Of a DNA stretch of 64,000 nucleotides, positions 47,417-56,351 are shown piece after piece (within the stretch, counting starts at the first letter, position 1; every line of letters begins with the position of its first letter). The notes beneath the pieces are model-generated. The model did not search any database. It was not told the origin of the DNA and saw only the letters and a program-made list of their open reading frames with translations. Source of the DNA: Tenacibaculum adriaticum (lineage in GTDB: Bacteria; Bacteroidota; Bacteroidia; Flavobacteriales; Flavobacteriaceae); assembly GCF_008124875.1 (NCBI RefSeq), contig NZ_VNIA01000004.1, forward strand, positions 112,709-176,708, given 5' to 3'. The translations under genes were made by a program, and so were the position numbers.

Positions 47417-47518
47417 TATATGCAAAAGCATATAATTATATCTTTTTTATTGAAATTATATGTAAAAGCATATAATTATGTATATTTGTTTAAAACTATA
47501 TGTAAAAGCATATAATTA
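47417..47518 (+). promoter_or_regulatory. Three palindromic operators at exact 40-bp spacing upstream of hipB
   Basis: Copies begin at 47417, 47457 and 47497, each reading TATATG(C/T)AAAAGCATATA followed by ATTA. The core is a palindrome with arms TATATGC and GCATATA around AAAA. The last copy ends 16 bp before the hipB ATG. This is the expected arrangement for cooperative autorepression by HipB. Confidence 0.85.
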
Positions 47519-47533
47519 CAATATAAATATAAG

Positions 47534-47752
47534 ATGAAATCATTAGCAGAATTTGTTAAAGAACGAAGAAAAGAAGTTGGGCTTACACAAGAAGAGTTTG
47601 CCGACAGAGCTGGTGTTGCTTTAACAGTAGTACGAAAAATAGAACAAGGTAAGACCAAGCTTAACATGGAAAAGGTTAATCTTGTCCTTGCTATGTTTGG
47701 ACATGAACTAGCCCCTGTAAATAGTAAAGCATTGAACGATGAGACAAGGTAA
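47534..47752 (+). CDS. hipB: HipB-like antitoxin/repressor (Xre-family HTH)
   Basis: A 72-residue protein with a single Xre helix-turn-helix (RRKEVGLTQEEFADRAGVAL, VVRKIEQGKTKLNMEKVNLVLAMFG). It is the DNA-binding part of a HipBA-type toxin-antitoxin module and very likely binds the three operators just upstream. Its stop overlaps the hipS start by 14 bp. Confidence 0.9.
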   Translation: MKSLAEFVKERRKEVGLTQEEFADRAGVALTVVRKIEQGKTKLNMEKVNLVLAMFGHELAPVNSKALNDETR

Positions 47753-48077
47753 TGTATATTATAAAGATTATTTGGCCGGAACTATTATTGAAACTGATGA
47801 AGGTGATTATGTGTTTCAATATGATGCAACTTATGTAGAAGCTCACCCTTCTGAATTTATAACGTTTACCATGCCTGTTAGGAAAGAAGCTTATACTGAT
47901 AATAAATTATTTCCTTTTTTTGAAGGTTTAATACCTGAAGGTTGGTTACTAGATATTGCATCAAAAAACTGGAAAATAAACCGAAATGATCGTATGGGAT
48001 TATTATTAGCCTGTTGCCAGAATTGTATTGGGGCAGTAAGCGTTGTACCTAAAACTGATGACGATGAAAGCCCATAA
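47739..48077 (+). CDS. hipS: HipS-like protein (separate HipA N-terminal subdomain)
   Basis: A 112-residue protein matching the N-terminal subdomain (Couple_hipA) of HipA: GNVYYKDYLAGTIIETDEGDYVFQYD, LFPFFEGLIPEGWLL, NDRMGLLLACCQNCIGAVSVVP. In ordinary HipA this piece is fused to the kinase; here it is a separate gene, as in the HipBST module of enteropathogenic E. coli, where HipS is the antitoxin. The next gene follows after 79 bp. Confidence 0.85.
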   Translation: MRQGNVYYKDYLAGTIIETDEGDYVFQYDATYVEAHPSEFITFTMPVRKEAYTDNKLFPFFEGLIPEGWLLDIASKNWKINRNDRMGLLLACCQNCIGAVSVVPKTDDDESP

Positions 48078-48156
48078 TGGGCATTAAGCTATGAGCTAGT
48101 TATTAGCTTTCGAAATAATTAAATATTGACCATATAGCTAACGAAATTTTAAATAG

Positions 48157-49095
48157 ATGATGCGTAGATGTTTATATTGTTATGAGCCACTTGAAAATGG
48201 AACTGATTTTCATGAAAAATGTTCTATGGAATTCTTTGGTACTACAACACCCCCAATAATCCCCTATACTATAGATCAAATGGCAGAATTGGCAAAGAGT
48301 GTTGTTGAACGCAGTGTTGCTGTACCAGGTGTGCAACCTAAATTATCAATGTCTTTGATAAAAGAAACGCAAGAACAAGCCGACACACGGTTAACTGTTG
48401 TTGGTGCACTTGGTGGCCAGTATATATTTAAACCACCATCCCATCAATTTCCGGAAATGCCAGAGAACGAACATTTGACTATGCGGATTGCGGAAGCTTT
48501 GGGCATACGGGTTGTTCCATCAAGTTTGATAAAATTGGCTTCGGGTGAATTGTCTTATGTTACCAAACGTATTGATAGGACTGAAAAAGGAAAAAAAATT
48601 CATATGTTGGATATGTTTCAAATTACAGAGGCTTTTGATAAGTATAAAAGCTCCATGGAAAAAATTGGTAAAGCCTTGGACAGTTATTCTAATAATACTT
48701 TGTTGGATAAAATCTTCTATTTTGAATTGGCTGTCTTTAGTTTTCTCACGGGAAACAATGATATGCATTTGAAAAACTTTTCCATGATAGAAAGCCCTTC
48801 AGGTTGGATATTAGCTCCTGCATATGATTTGTTAAATGTGTCTATTGTTCTTCCTGAAGATACTGAAGAGTTGGCGCTCACTCTTGAGGGAAAAAAAAGA
48901 AAGCTTAAAAAATCACATTTTGAGCGTTTAGGACTTGGATTTGGATTAACTGATAGACAAATACAAGGTGTTTTTAAGCGTGTGCTCAAAAACAAACCTA
49001 AAGCCATAAAATGGATAGATAATTCCTTTTTATCGGATGATATGAAAGCTGCTTATAAGGATATTCTGGAAACAAGATATGAACGACTCACTTAA
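48157..49095 (+). CDS. hipT: HipT-like Ser/Thr kinase toxin with N-terminal zinc-ribbon-like motif
   Basis: A 312-residue kinase core of the HipA family: VPGVQPKLSMSL (the nucleotide/autophosphorylation loop), GGQYIFKPPS, a catalytic-loop NNDMHLKNFS and an LAPAYDLLN in the DFG position. The HipA N-terminal subdomain is missing because it is encoded by the preceding gene. The first 22 residues add C5-x2-C8 ... H19-x2-C22, a zinc-ribbon-like knuckle. The likely target is an aminoacyl-tRNA synthetase, as for HipA and HipT; that is by analogy. A terminator follows. Confidence 0.87.
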   Translation: MMRRCLYCYEPLENGTDFHEKCSMEFFGTTTPPIIPYTIDQMAELAKSVVERSVAVPGVQPKLSMSLIKETQEQADTRLTVVGALGGQYIFKPPSHQFPEMPENEHLTMRIAEALGIRVVPSSLIKLASGELSYVTKRIDRTEKGKKIHMLDMFQITEAFDKYKSSMEKIGKALDSYSNNTLLDKIFYFELAVFSFLTGNNDMHLKNFSMIESPSGWILAPAYDLLNVSIVLPEDTEELALTLEGKKRKLKKSHFERLGLGFGLTDRQIQGVFKRVLKNKPKAIKWIDNSFLSDDMKAAYKDILETRYERLT

Positions 49096-49154
49096 CGGGG
49101 CAAAGTGTCGTAGGTGGAAGTAATTATTGATGTTGAGCGGTTGGAAAGATAAAT

Positions 49155-49187
49155 AAAGGGCATTTTCTAAAAAATGCTCTTTTTTTA
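49155..49187 (+). terminator. Terminator after hipT
   Basis: GGGCATTTT (49158-49166) pairs with AAAATGCTC (49171-49179), one G-T pair, followed by eight T residues (49180-49187, broken by none). Confidence 0.75.
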
Positions 49188-49392
49188 TGCGCGGTGTTGA
49201 GGTGAGTAAATGGAAAGAGCGATTCCCTGATAAGGGATTGAGCGAATGAAATGCATCCTACCGCAGACACTTGGCAAACATTAATAATTGCTGTAACCTA
49301 CACCGTTGAAATGGGTGGTGGGGAAAAGTGGCAATCTTGTGTGTTCTAAACTTCAATGTCAGTTCTGAATTGGCGGCTGGTGAGCGGATATT

Positions 49393-49454
49393 TTACATAA
49401 TGGCGTTATAGTACAGAAAGTGAATGAATGCTACTATAACTGCGCATTATGTAA
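49393..49454. repeat. Long imperfect inverted repeat
   Basis: TTACATAATGGCGTTATAGT at 49393-49412 faces ACTATAACTGCGCATTATGTAA (49433-49454, stated in parts: ACTATAAC, TGCG, CATTATGTAA) across a 20-base loop. The outer ten and the inner seven bases pair perfectly; the centre of the stem is bulged. No poly-T follows, so it is not a standard terminator. Confidence 0.7.
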
Positions 49455-49662
49455 CATAGCTTTGGGTAGATTTTGGTGTGAGCGTTAGGAACAGCTCTTT
49501 GCTTTTTTGATTATTCAATTATGAAAATAACACTTTAAGCAAAAGAAGCAATGTGCTGTGTGAGCGTTGGCAACCAAAAGCTACTGCGCGTTGGATAGCG
49601 GAACAAACCAAAAGACAGAGGGTTTTGAGGAACGAGAAAACTGGATTTTGGTTTGTGGGGAA

Positions 49663-51345
49663 TCAACTATTAAAAACTTTGTAATCTCCTAGTTCTATTA
49701 CTAACTTGGTTTGGTTTGGCATCCCTCCTCTTTTAATTCTATTTTGAGGTTCAAGTGCTTTCATTTTTATGAACATCTCTTTAATTGGGTTGTCTATGTT
49801 AGAACCAATATAAGCTTGTGATTCTATAAGTTGATGCCATGAACTCCATGCAACAGAATCATCTAATTCGACACCAGTAAAATTCATCTGATTTCTAGAA
49901 ATCACAAATATGTAAACTTCATTAATTTCAGTTAAAGCTTTTTGTTGGTTGTTAATTTGCAATGAACTAATAATTGATTTATCTGAATTACTATCTACCC
50001 AATACTTAATTTTACCTATCCATTCATTAGCCTTATCAAATAAATTACTGATACGACTGTATCTTTCTTTCATTGAGTGATGATACCTATCTTGCCATTT
50101 TAGTTGAAATAAACCTAATGTTTTTGTTTTTGTATCATAGGCTACTGCATCGATATCTGTATGTATGCCATTGAATGAAATATTTATTCCTCTCGAAACT
50201 TTTACAATCCGGTTGTTTTGAAAGAACATAAACAATTCGTTACGAAATCTATCTTCTCTGTTGTTTACTGCCTTATCATAATCTTTTTTATACTTTCTCT
50301 TTAACTCTTTATTCAATAAAACTATTGGATTTGTTAAAGATCCAGCAATTGAAGTAATTAATAAATTATCTGCAACTTGGAAAAAAATTGGTGGTGGCGC
50401 TGAAGGATAATCAAGATAATATTCATAATTATCTTTTGTAAGTGTGAGACAGGACATAATTTGTTCAACAACACCTTTATCTAAATCCAAATAGTTAGAG
50501 AAATTAGCAGCTATTTTATCTTTATAATAAGTATAGGAAAGTACATTATGCAAATCAATTGATTCTAATTTTTTTTGTAATTCTAAACAAGCATCTATTC
50601 TCATTAAAGCTGATCCCATTAGAATTTCAATAAGATCAACATACCTCCAATACTCAATACCTCCAAAAGTATCTTTGGTATCAAATTCATCGTAGCCTTG
50701 TGTTCTTAACATATGAAAATGACCTTGCTGATTATAGTAGTCGTCAATTTCTTCTGTAGTATGATAGATAATCATATTTCCATCAGGACTATTAACTATT
50801 CTCCTAACTTCTTCTTTTATATATTTTTCATCAAACGGTTTCTCTTTTTTCTTCGCTTCAATTATTTTTTCAACAATACGATCTTTATAAAAATTCAAAC
50901 TTATATTGTCAAATTGTTCAATACCTGAATCTTTATGCAAGTATGTAAATGAAAATTCTTTGTCACTTACTCTATTGATTTTTATTAAATCTGCCTTTTC
51001 AAAATTCAACAATTGCTTGCAAAATTCTATTTTACCACTATACGAAATACTTGTATCACAAATAGATAATATTTCTTTAGTCACTAATGTAAAAGGAAGC
51101 CTATCACTTAAATTGATTTTTGAATAATAGAATTTGAGTAGTGGTAACCAGCCATAATCGAAAAAAGCTCTAAATTCAGCATAATCATCTTGAGGACTGC
51201 TTGAAATTCTAGAAGATAAAGGAATGACGATATCCATTCGTCTAACTATATTGTGGATAGCTAAATAGCTTGGGTAATCAAAAAGTTCTTTGAGTTTTTT
51301 TGATTCTTCTTCTAATATGTTTTTTAAAGATTCTGAAGGTGACAT
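49663..51345 (-). CDS. PD-(D/E)XK-like nuclease, effector of the putative defence operon
   Basis: A 560-residue protein with no recognised N-terminal family. Near the C-terminus, residues 393-418 read GIHTDIDAVAYDTKTKT followed by LGLFQLKWQ. D397/D399 and Q414-x-K416 give the D ... QxK active site of Mrr/PD-(D/E)XK nucleases, with an upstream acidic helix (NREDRFRNELFMFF). The first ~380 residues are mostly helical, perhaps for target or partner recognition. It is the last gene of a four-gene unit, 30 bp after the receiver gene. A role in restriction or abortive infection is inferred from the fold and neighbours. Confidence 0.75.
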   Translation of the reverse strand: MSPSESLKNILEEESKKLKELFDYPSYLAIHNIVRRMDIVIPLSSRISSSPQDDYAEFRAFFDYGWLPLLKFYYSKINLSDRLPFTLVTKEILSICDTSISYSGKIEFCKQLLNFEKADLIKINRVSDKEFSFTYLHKDSGIEQFDNISLNFYKDRIVEKIIEAKKKEKPFDEKYIKEEVRRIVNSPDGNMIIYHTTEEIDDYYNQQGHFHMLRTQGYDEFDTKDTFGGIEYWRYVDLIEILMGSALMRIDACLELQKKLESIDLHNVLSYTYYKDKIAANFSNYLDLDKGVVEQIMSCLTLTKDNYEYYLDYPSAPPPIFFQVADNLLITSIAGSLTNPIVLLNKELKRKYKKDYDKAVNNREDRFRNELFMFFQNNRIVKVSRGINISFNGIHTDIDAVAYDTKTKTLGLFQLKWQDRYHHSMKERYSRISNLFDKANEWIGKIKYWVDSNSDKSIISSLQINNQQKALTEINEVYIFVISRNQMNFTGVELDDSVAWSSWHQLIESQAYIGSNIDNPIKEMFIKMKALEPQNRIKRGGMPNQTKLVIELGDYKVFNS

Positions 51346-51375
51346 AAATAAAGGGATTTATTTAAACATCTTCAT

Positions 51376-52815
51376 TTATAAGTTTAAAACCCCTAATCTA
51401 GAAACATGAGAAGCTAATTTAGTTTGAATATCATTAACCAAATTTGTTCTTAAGGTGAATAAATAGTCTTTTTGTTCTATATCGGTTTTAGTACATGAAA
51501 CAAGGTGTCTTAAATCTAAACCTATAAATACATCATTACCATCATAATTGAATACAGGACTTTTTACAAAATAGGCTAAATCACTTTTTGTTGAATTATA
51601 AAAAGATGCAGGCATTATGTATCCAGAAACTATTCTATGGTAAACTATTTTATCTTGAACAATATCACAAAGTGGCGATAGGTTAATTTCAATAGGCGTG
51701 GAACGGTTATAAATGTATTTATCACAATAACTTTCTCTAATGATGTTAGTCATTGCTTGGTCTAAATTTTTAATTTTATACCATTTTTTATACCTAGTTA
51801 AAAACTGTTTACAGGCCTTATCTTTATTTATAGAATCAGTAAAAATATCCTTAAATTCAACATTAACATATTTTGATTTATAAACCGACCCTGTTAAATC
51901 AGATTTATTTGGTTGAAAAATTAAAAGCTTATTATTTAACAATGAAGGATTAATATCACTTCTAATTTGATTAATTTCTGATGTATCTTTGGCTTTCCAA
52001 CCAGTAAATTCTTGTTGTCTTTGGTTCAATACATTTCTATCAATATCATCATTGAGTAATTGAGTCAATGTCAAAAGAACAGAATCTGTTCTTTCTTGAT
52101 TTGAATTAAAATTTAAATAACCTTTATCTCCTGAATAAGCAATTGACATTGCCGTGAGTATTTTTGCTAAATGCTCTTCTCTTTGATTTTCATCTGGAAT
52201 CTTATTTACTAACCCCATAATGTCATCAATAGCATCACCTGCTGATTGCGAAACAACCTTATCCCATTCACATAAAAGATTAAACGCTTCTAATTTTGAA
52301 AGCTCTTTATTGATTTTTTCTTTAAGTTCTGTTTCTTTTTCCTCTAAAAACTTAAATGTACCATCTTCTTGTTCTTGAAAAAAATCTGGTTTTGATAATG
52401 AAATTATTTTGTATGGTCTTTTGTCTGTCCTATACTTCTCTTCATCCTCAAATATGTTTAAATAATGATCTCTATATTCTTCTTCTTCATTACTCCATAT
52501 AATCAAAATAAAACTTCTGTTGTCATTTTTTAATAGATTGTTTAGTATTTGTGAATGTAGACCTTTAAATGTTTTTTGATTTCCTTCAGTACTTAAGCCT
52601 CCAGTAAATTTAAAATCTAAATTCAAATCCATAAAAACTAAATTATAGTGAAATGGATTTTTCCTATCTGGTAATGGAAATTTAGAATTTGGTTTACCTT
52701 GTGAATAAATAAAAGGGATATGTAATCTTGTTAAGGCGTCTAACAAAGGTTTTGCTTCTTCATATTGATCATCGATTACGATTGTTTTGCCAGTTTTAAA
52801 GTATTGTTGAATCAT
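51376..52815 (-). CDS. Receiver-domain (response-regulator-like) protein with large C-terminal domain
   Basis: A 479-residue protein. The first ~150 residues carry a full receiver active site: IDDQ with D15/D16 (metal pair), FMDLN with D63 (phospho-acceptor), IIWSN with S108, and SKP with K142-P143. About 20 extra residues sit between D63 and S108. The remaining ~330 residues match no DNA-binding output domain I know. It lies 9 bp after the histidine-kinase-like gene, so phosphotransfer from H531 of that protein is likely. Output through the nuclease encoded next is an inference. Confidence 0.75.
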   Translation of the reverse strand: MIQQYFKTGKTIVIDDQYEEAKPLLDALTRLHIPFIYSQGKPNSKFPLPDRKNPFHYNLVFMDLNLDFKFTGGLSTEGNQKTFKGLHSQILNNLLKNDNRSFILIIWSNEEEEYRDHYLNIFEDEEKYRTDKRPYKIISLSKPDFFQEQEDGTFKFLEEKETELKEKINKELSKLEAFNLLCEWDKVVSQSAGDAIDDIMGLVNKIPDENQREEHLAKILTAMSIAYSGDKGYLNFNSNQERTDSVLLTLTQLLNDDIDRNVLNQRQQEFTGWKAKDTSEINQIRSDINPSLLNNKLLIFQPNKSDLTGSVYKSKYVNVEFKDIFTDSINKDKACKQFLTRYKKWYKIKNLDQAMTNIIRESYCDKYIYNRSTPIEINLSPLCDIVQDKIVYHRIVSGYIMPASFYNSTKSDLAYFVKSPVFNYDGNDVFIGLDLRHLVSCTKTDIEQKDYLFTLRTNLVNDIQTKLASHVSRLGVLNL

Positions 52816-52824
52816 TTAGTGAAA

Positions 52825-55032
52825 TTATTTTGGAAAAATCAAGCTTATAATGGCTCCTTTTTTGAATTCTTCAGGTACTGTATAATCTCTAAAATCAGGA
52901 AAATCTAATTTGCCTTTATGAGATAACATTATTTCATTAGCGATGTGTAAACCAAGACCCATGCCTGATTTTTTACCAGTAACAAAAGGTTGAATTATCT
53001 CGTCTTTACTTAATAAAAAACCTGTACCATTATCAGCTATTATTAAATGAATATTTTTTTCTGTTTCCTCAATATTTATAAATATTTTCTTTTGAGAAAT
53101 CGTCTTATGTTCTTTTTTAGCAATCTCTAACCAATAAATTGAATTATCAATTAAATTTATTAGTACTCCTTCTATAAGACCTTTAGCTAAATTAATATTA
53201 GCTTTTGATTTTTCATATTCCTTTATAACTTCAACTTCATGTGCTCTCAATCTAAATTCAACTGAAAATAAAGCATCCTCAATTACATCTTTTACATCTA
53301 TGTTATTTCTGTTTGATTTTTTAAAAATCTCCGCATAACCTTTTACAAGCTTGTTTAGTCTTTTAATCAGTTCTGCTACATTATTTGAATCTTCATTTTT
53401 TATTATATGTAAAAGTTCTCCAATAACTTTTTCTATTTCATGCAAAACTATTCCTAAACTCAAACCTGCACTTGCCGTTTTTATTAACTGACTTTGAATA
53501 GTATTGTAACTTGATTCTATGTCATTAATATATTTATTTAAGGCAATATTTAAAGGTTTGTCGCTTTTTATCTTTTCATTTACTAAAGTACGTAGCTTGT
53601 TAATTGATGATATAACTGGTTCTTCGCCTCCTTTAGGACCATACAAATCTCTCAGAGCTTTAACATCTGCTCTTCTGAATATATCTATAACACTGACACT
53701 ATGATTGATTGCATCTCTAAAGTTTTTATAATTCTCATCTTCTATAAAACCTTGTCTATCTGTTTTTTCTTGTAATTCTTTAGTACTCTCTCTATCTAAA
53801 AAAACACCTCCAACAATCAAATTATTACTAATACTGGAAGAAAAATTTACTCTCTTTAAATTTAGTCCTAACCAATCATTACCTGGTTCGCCATAATTAT
53901 AAACTCTAACAAAACTAGCTTCATTATTTTCATTTGGTTCTGTACCACGATATACTTTGACACCACTACTTTCTGATAAATAAGATTTTAGTCCTTTCTT
54001 ATCACTAACAGTATCTTTTATAACAAATGCTTCTAAATTAAAGATATATCCTTTAAACTTAATAGTACCTAAACCAGATACATCAATAGGTTCGGCTTTT
54101 TTTGTGTCTTCTAAAACTGTTTTATTTGCTGAAACTAATTTATCATCAAAAAATTTTAAATTACCATTTTCATCTTTAAACTCTCCATACTTTATTGTTC
54201 TCTCCTTGGCTTTTTCAAAAACAGAATATGGTTCATACTTATAATGAAATTTTGTAATCTCTTCTCCTGATATTTCAATTTCAAATTGAATTATAGAATA
54301 ATCTTTTACATCTTCCCAAGTAATTATATCTTCTTTCCACTCTGGATTATCTAAAATTTCAATGGTTGGCTTAAAACTTTCATTTGTTTCTTCAAATGGG
54401 CTAGTAAATGATGTTACAGTTCTTAAAATATCTCTGAATTTTCCACGAGTCCATTTAGTTTTTTCTTGAAAATCAGTTATTGCAATATAAGTCCCTTTGT
54501 TTCCGTTCAAAAAATGTTCGGGTGTATGTTTCTCAATAACTTTGACAGGAACGTCTTCTAAATAACCTCCTTTTTCAAACTCGCGCCAATCTATATTTAC
54601 GTGAACTTCCTTACTATTTAATTTTTTAGTTATTAATTCAATTTTATTACCCAATTTGTGAACACCTAATCTGCCAATACCTTTTTCCCCAATAGGTAAT
54701 CTACCTTTTAGTGTGGGAAGAGAATCCTTAACTTGTTTTGTTTTAAAATCACTAGCAAGCTCTAACCATACATTTAGAATCAAATCTAAATCCATGCCTA
54801 CACCATTATCCTCTATAATAATTATCCCTTCTTTTGGGCTAGTTATTTTTTCCATTAAAACCTTAACCTCGTCAGCATCGGCATCGTAAGAATTTTTAAT
54901 TAATTCAAGAAATGCTACATCTTCACTTTTGATGAGCATATCTCCTAATTGAGGTAAAAGACGAGCCCTAGCTTTGAATGGTTTCTCAATTATTCTATCC
55001 TTATCGTTATTATGTTTAATTATTTCACTCAT
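52825..55032 (-). CDS. Double GHKL protein: MORC/HSP90-like ATPase fused to histidine kinase
   Basis: A 735-residue protein with two GHKL ATPase sites. The N-terminal one has ELIKNSYDADA (E43, N47), DNGVGM (75-80) and GEKGIGRLG (115-123), as in HSP90/MutL/MORC-type ATPases. The C-terminal half is a histidine kinase: an H-box-like GIVLHEIEKVIGEL with H531, N-box NLIDNS (about 627-632), G1 DNGTGF (D667) and G2 SGMGLGL. The gene overlaps the methyltransferase by 8 bp. GHKL ATPases beside DNA methyltransferases are known from predicted restriction systems; fusion with a kinase plus a receiver partner is unusual. Confidence 0.82.
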   Translation of the reverse strand: MSEIIKHNNDKDRIIEKPFKARARLLPQLGDMLIKSEDVAFLELIKNSYDADADEVKVLMEKITSPKEGIIIIEDNGVGMDLDLILNVWLELASDFKTKQVKDSLPTLKGRLPIGEKGIGRLGVHKLGNKIELITKKLNSKEVHVNIDWREFEKGGYLEDVPVKVIEKHTPEHFLNGNKGTYIAITDFQEKTKWTRGKFRDILRTVTSFTSPFEETNESFKPTIEILDNPEWKEDIITWEDVKDYSIIQFEIEISGEEITKFHYKYEPYSVFEKAKERTIKYGEFKDENGNLKFFDDKLVSANKTVLEDTKKAEPIDVSGLGTIKFKGYIFNLEAFVIKDTVSDKKGLKSYLSESSGVKVYRGTEPNENNEASFVRVYNYGEPGNDWLGLNLKRVNFSSSISNNLIVGGVFLDRESTKELQEKTDRQGFIEDENYKNFRDAINHSVSVIDIFRRADVKALRDLYGPKGGEEPVISSINKLRTLVNEKIKSDKPLNIALNKYINDIESSYNTIQSQLIKTASAGLSLGIVLHEIEKVIGELLHIIKNEDSNNVAELIKRLNKLVKGYAEIFKKSNRNNIDVKDVIEDALFSVEFRLRAHEVEVIKEYEKSKANINLAKGLIEGVLINLIDNSIYWLEIAKKEHKTISQKKIFINIEETEKNIHLIIADNGTGFLLSKDEIIQPFVTGKKSGMGLGLHIANEIMLSHKGKLDFPDFRDYTVPEEFKKGAIISLIFPK

Positions 55033-56251
55033 TAATCAACTGTTCATGTATTTTATTTGCAATCTCTTTAGCCATAAGTGGCGGTACTGCATTACCTATC
55101 TGTTTAAAAGCTGAAGTTCTTCCTCCTTCAAAAAAGAAATCATCAGGAAATGATTGAATTCTAGCTGCTTCCCTAACTGATAATGAACGCACTTGTTTTT
55201 TATCAGGATATATATAATGATGACCATCTTTTGCGATATGAGCTACCATAGTATGTGACAATCCTTCAGAATCAACTACTTTGTATCTATCAACAAAAGA
55301 TTTTTGATTTTTATGCGTTTTTAACCTTTCTGGTAAGTCAGGATATTTTAATCTTTCTCCCTTTTCAAATTTTTTAATAGCAATTTTATAGATTTCTAAA
55401 TCTCTATGATTATGTGGTCTTGCTATATGTTGTGTAACAAAATCAACACCATTTCGTAAATCAAATTTTGATAAATAATTTGTCGTATCAGTTTTGTACT
55501 TTGTTATTTTATTTTGTTCTCCTGGTTTAAGCTTTTTCAGGTCAGTCAGTAAATCAGTAACTGTCCAATCATTCGTAACCTTATCAAAAGTAGGGAATTC
55601 AAAATCAACGTCTTTTCTCCAACCTATAAGAATAATTCTCTTTCTTTTTTGAAGTACACCATAATCTGATGATGTTTCTATTGAATAATCCAACTCATAA
55701 CCTATTCTTTTAAAATATGATTTCATATTTTTAAAGAACTTACCCTCATTTGCAGTAATTAAACCTAGGACATTTTCGAATACAAATACTTTAGGTCTAT
55801 ATTCTTTTAAAAATTTTGCATATTCTTTATAAAGATAATTTCTTGAATCATCTTTCATTTTATTTTTGTCTCTAGCTCTACCAATTAATGAATAGGCTTG
55901 ACATGGTGGGCCACCAACTATTAAATCAATACTTCGAGCACCAACTAACTTGTTTATAATATTAAAAATTTCTTTATTATTCTCACCACCGATTGCTGTA
56001 TTAATTACTGAATTAGAAATTTCTTTATTACTATATTTCAAAAGAAAGTCTTCTCTTGAAATCTTCTCTAATAAATAATCATAATAAAAATTTAATTGAT
56101 TCTCTCTTTGAAGTTTATGGAATATTAATCTTGTTTCTAGAGTTTGACAAGCATTAGAATCAATTTCTACGTGAGCGATTGGATTAAAACCAGCCTTAAT
56201 AAAACCTTCAGATAAACCACCTGCTCCAGAAAATAAATCTATAAAATTCAT
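55025..56251 (-). CDS. dcm-like: C5 cytosine-specific DNA methyltransferase
   Basis: A 408-residue protein with the conserved C5-methyltransferase motifs in order: motif I FIDLFSGAGGLSEGF, motif IV GGPPCQAYS (nucleophile C117), motif VI FENV (E159-V161), motif VIII LQKRKRI, and motifs IX/X SVREAARIQSFPDDF and QIGNAVPP. The variable target-recognition region between VIII and IX is about 130 residues. It presumably marks self DNA for the downstream ATPase/receiver/nuclease set. First gene of the unit, with a 100-bp leader. Confidence 0.95.
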   Translation of the reverse strand: MNFIDLFSGAGGLSEGFIKAGFNPIAHVEIDSNACQTLETRLIFHKLQRENQLNFYYDYLLEKISREDFLLKYSNKEISNSVINTAIGGENNKEIFNIINKLVGARSIDLIVGGPPCQAYSLIGRARDKNKMKDDSRNYLYKEYAKFLKEYRPKVFVFENVLGLITANEGKFFKNMKSYFKRIGYELDYSIETSSDYGVLQKRKRIILIGWRKDVDFEFPTFDKVTNDWTVTDLLTDLKKLKPGEQNKITKYKTDTTNYLSKFDLRNGVDFVTQHIARPHNHRDLEIYKIAIKKFEKGERLKYPDLPERLKTHKNQKSFVDRYKVVDSEGLSHTMVAHIAKDGHHYIYPDKKQVRSLSVREAARIQSFPDDFFFEGGRTSAFKQIGNAVPPLMAKEIANKIHEQLINE

Positions 56252-56351
56252 AAAAAACCTTTAAAATACTCAAAAATATATTATTTGCATGGAATAACCT
56301 GGTACTTCCATACAAAATTTTTATGAAATAATATAAGACATGAAGAAATTG

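Larger units (their letters stand above)
49096..49662. other. GC-richer non-coding stretch with long hairpin
   Basis: About 567 bp with visibly higher G content than the surrounding DNA and no credible gene. It holds a terminator, a long imperfect hairpin at 49393-49454, and repeated TGAGCGTT(A/G)G motifs (about 49479 and 49561). It could be a folded RNA, an attC-like recombination site or the relic of another element. Confidence 0.5.

Noticed and set aside
47417..47518. Three regularly spaced repeats, CRISPR-like
   Set aside because: Only three copies with identical-length 18-base gaps of near-random AT sequence, no cas genes, and located directly before hipB; operators explain them better.
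49663..56251. Ordinary type II restriction-modification system
   Set aside because: A type II pair would need only methyltransferase and endonuclease; the histidine kinase and receiver genes overlap or abut and cannot be ignored.
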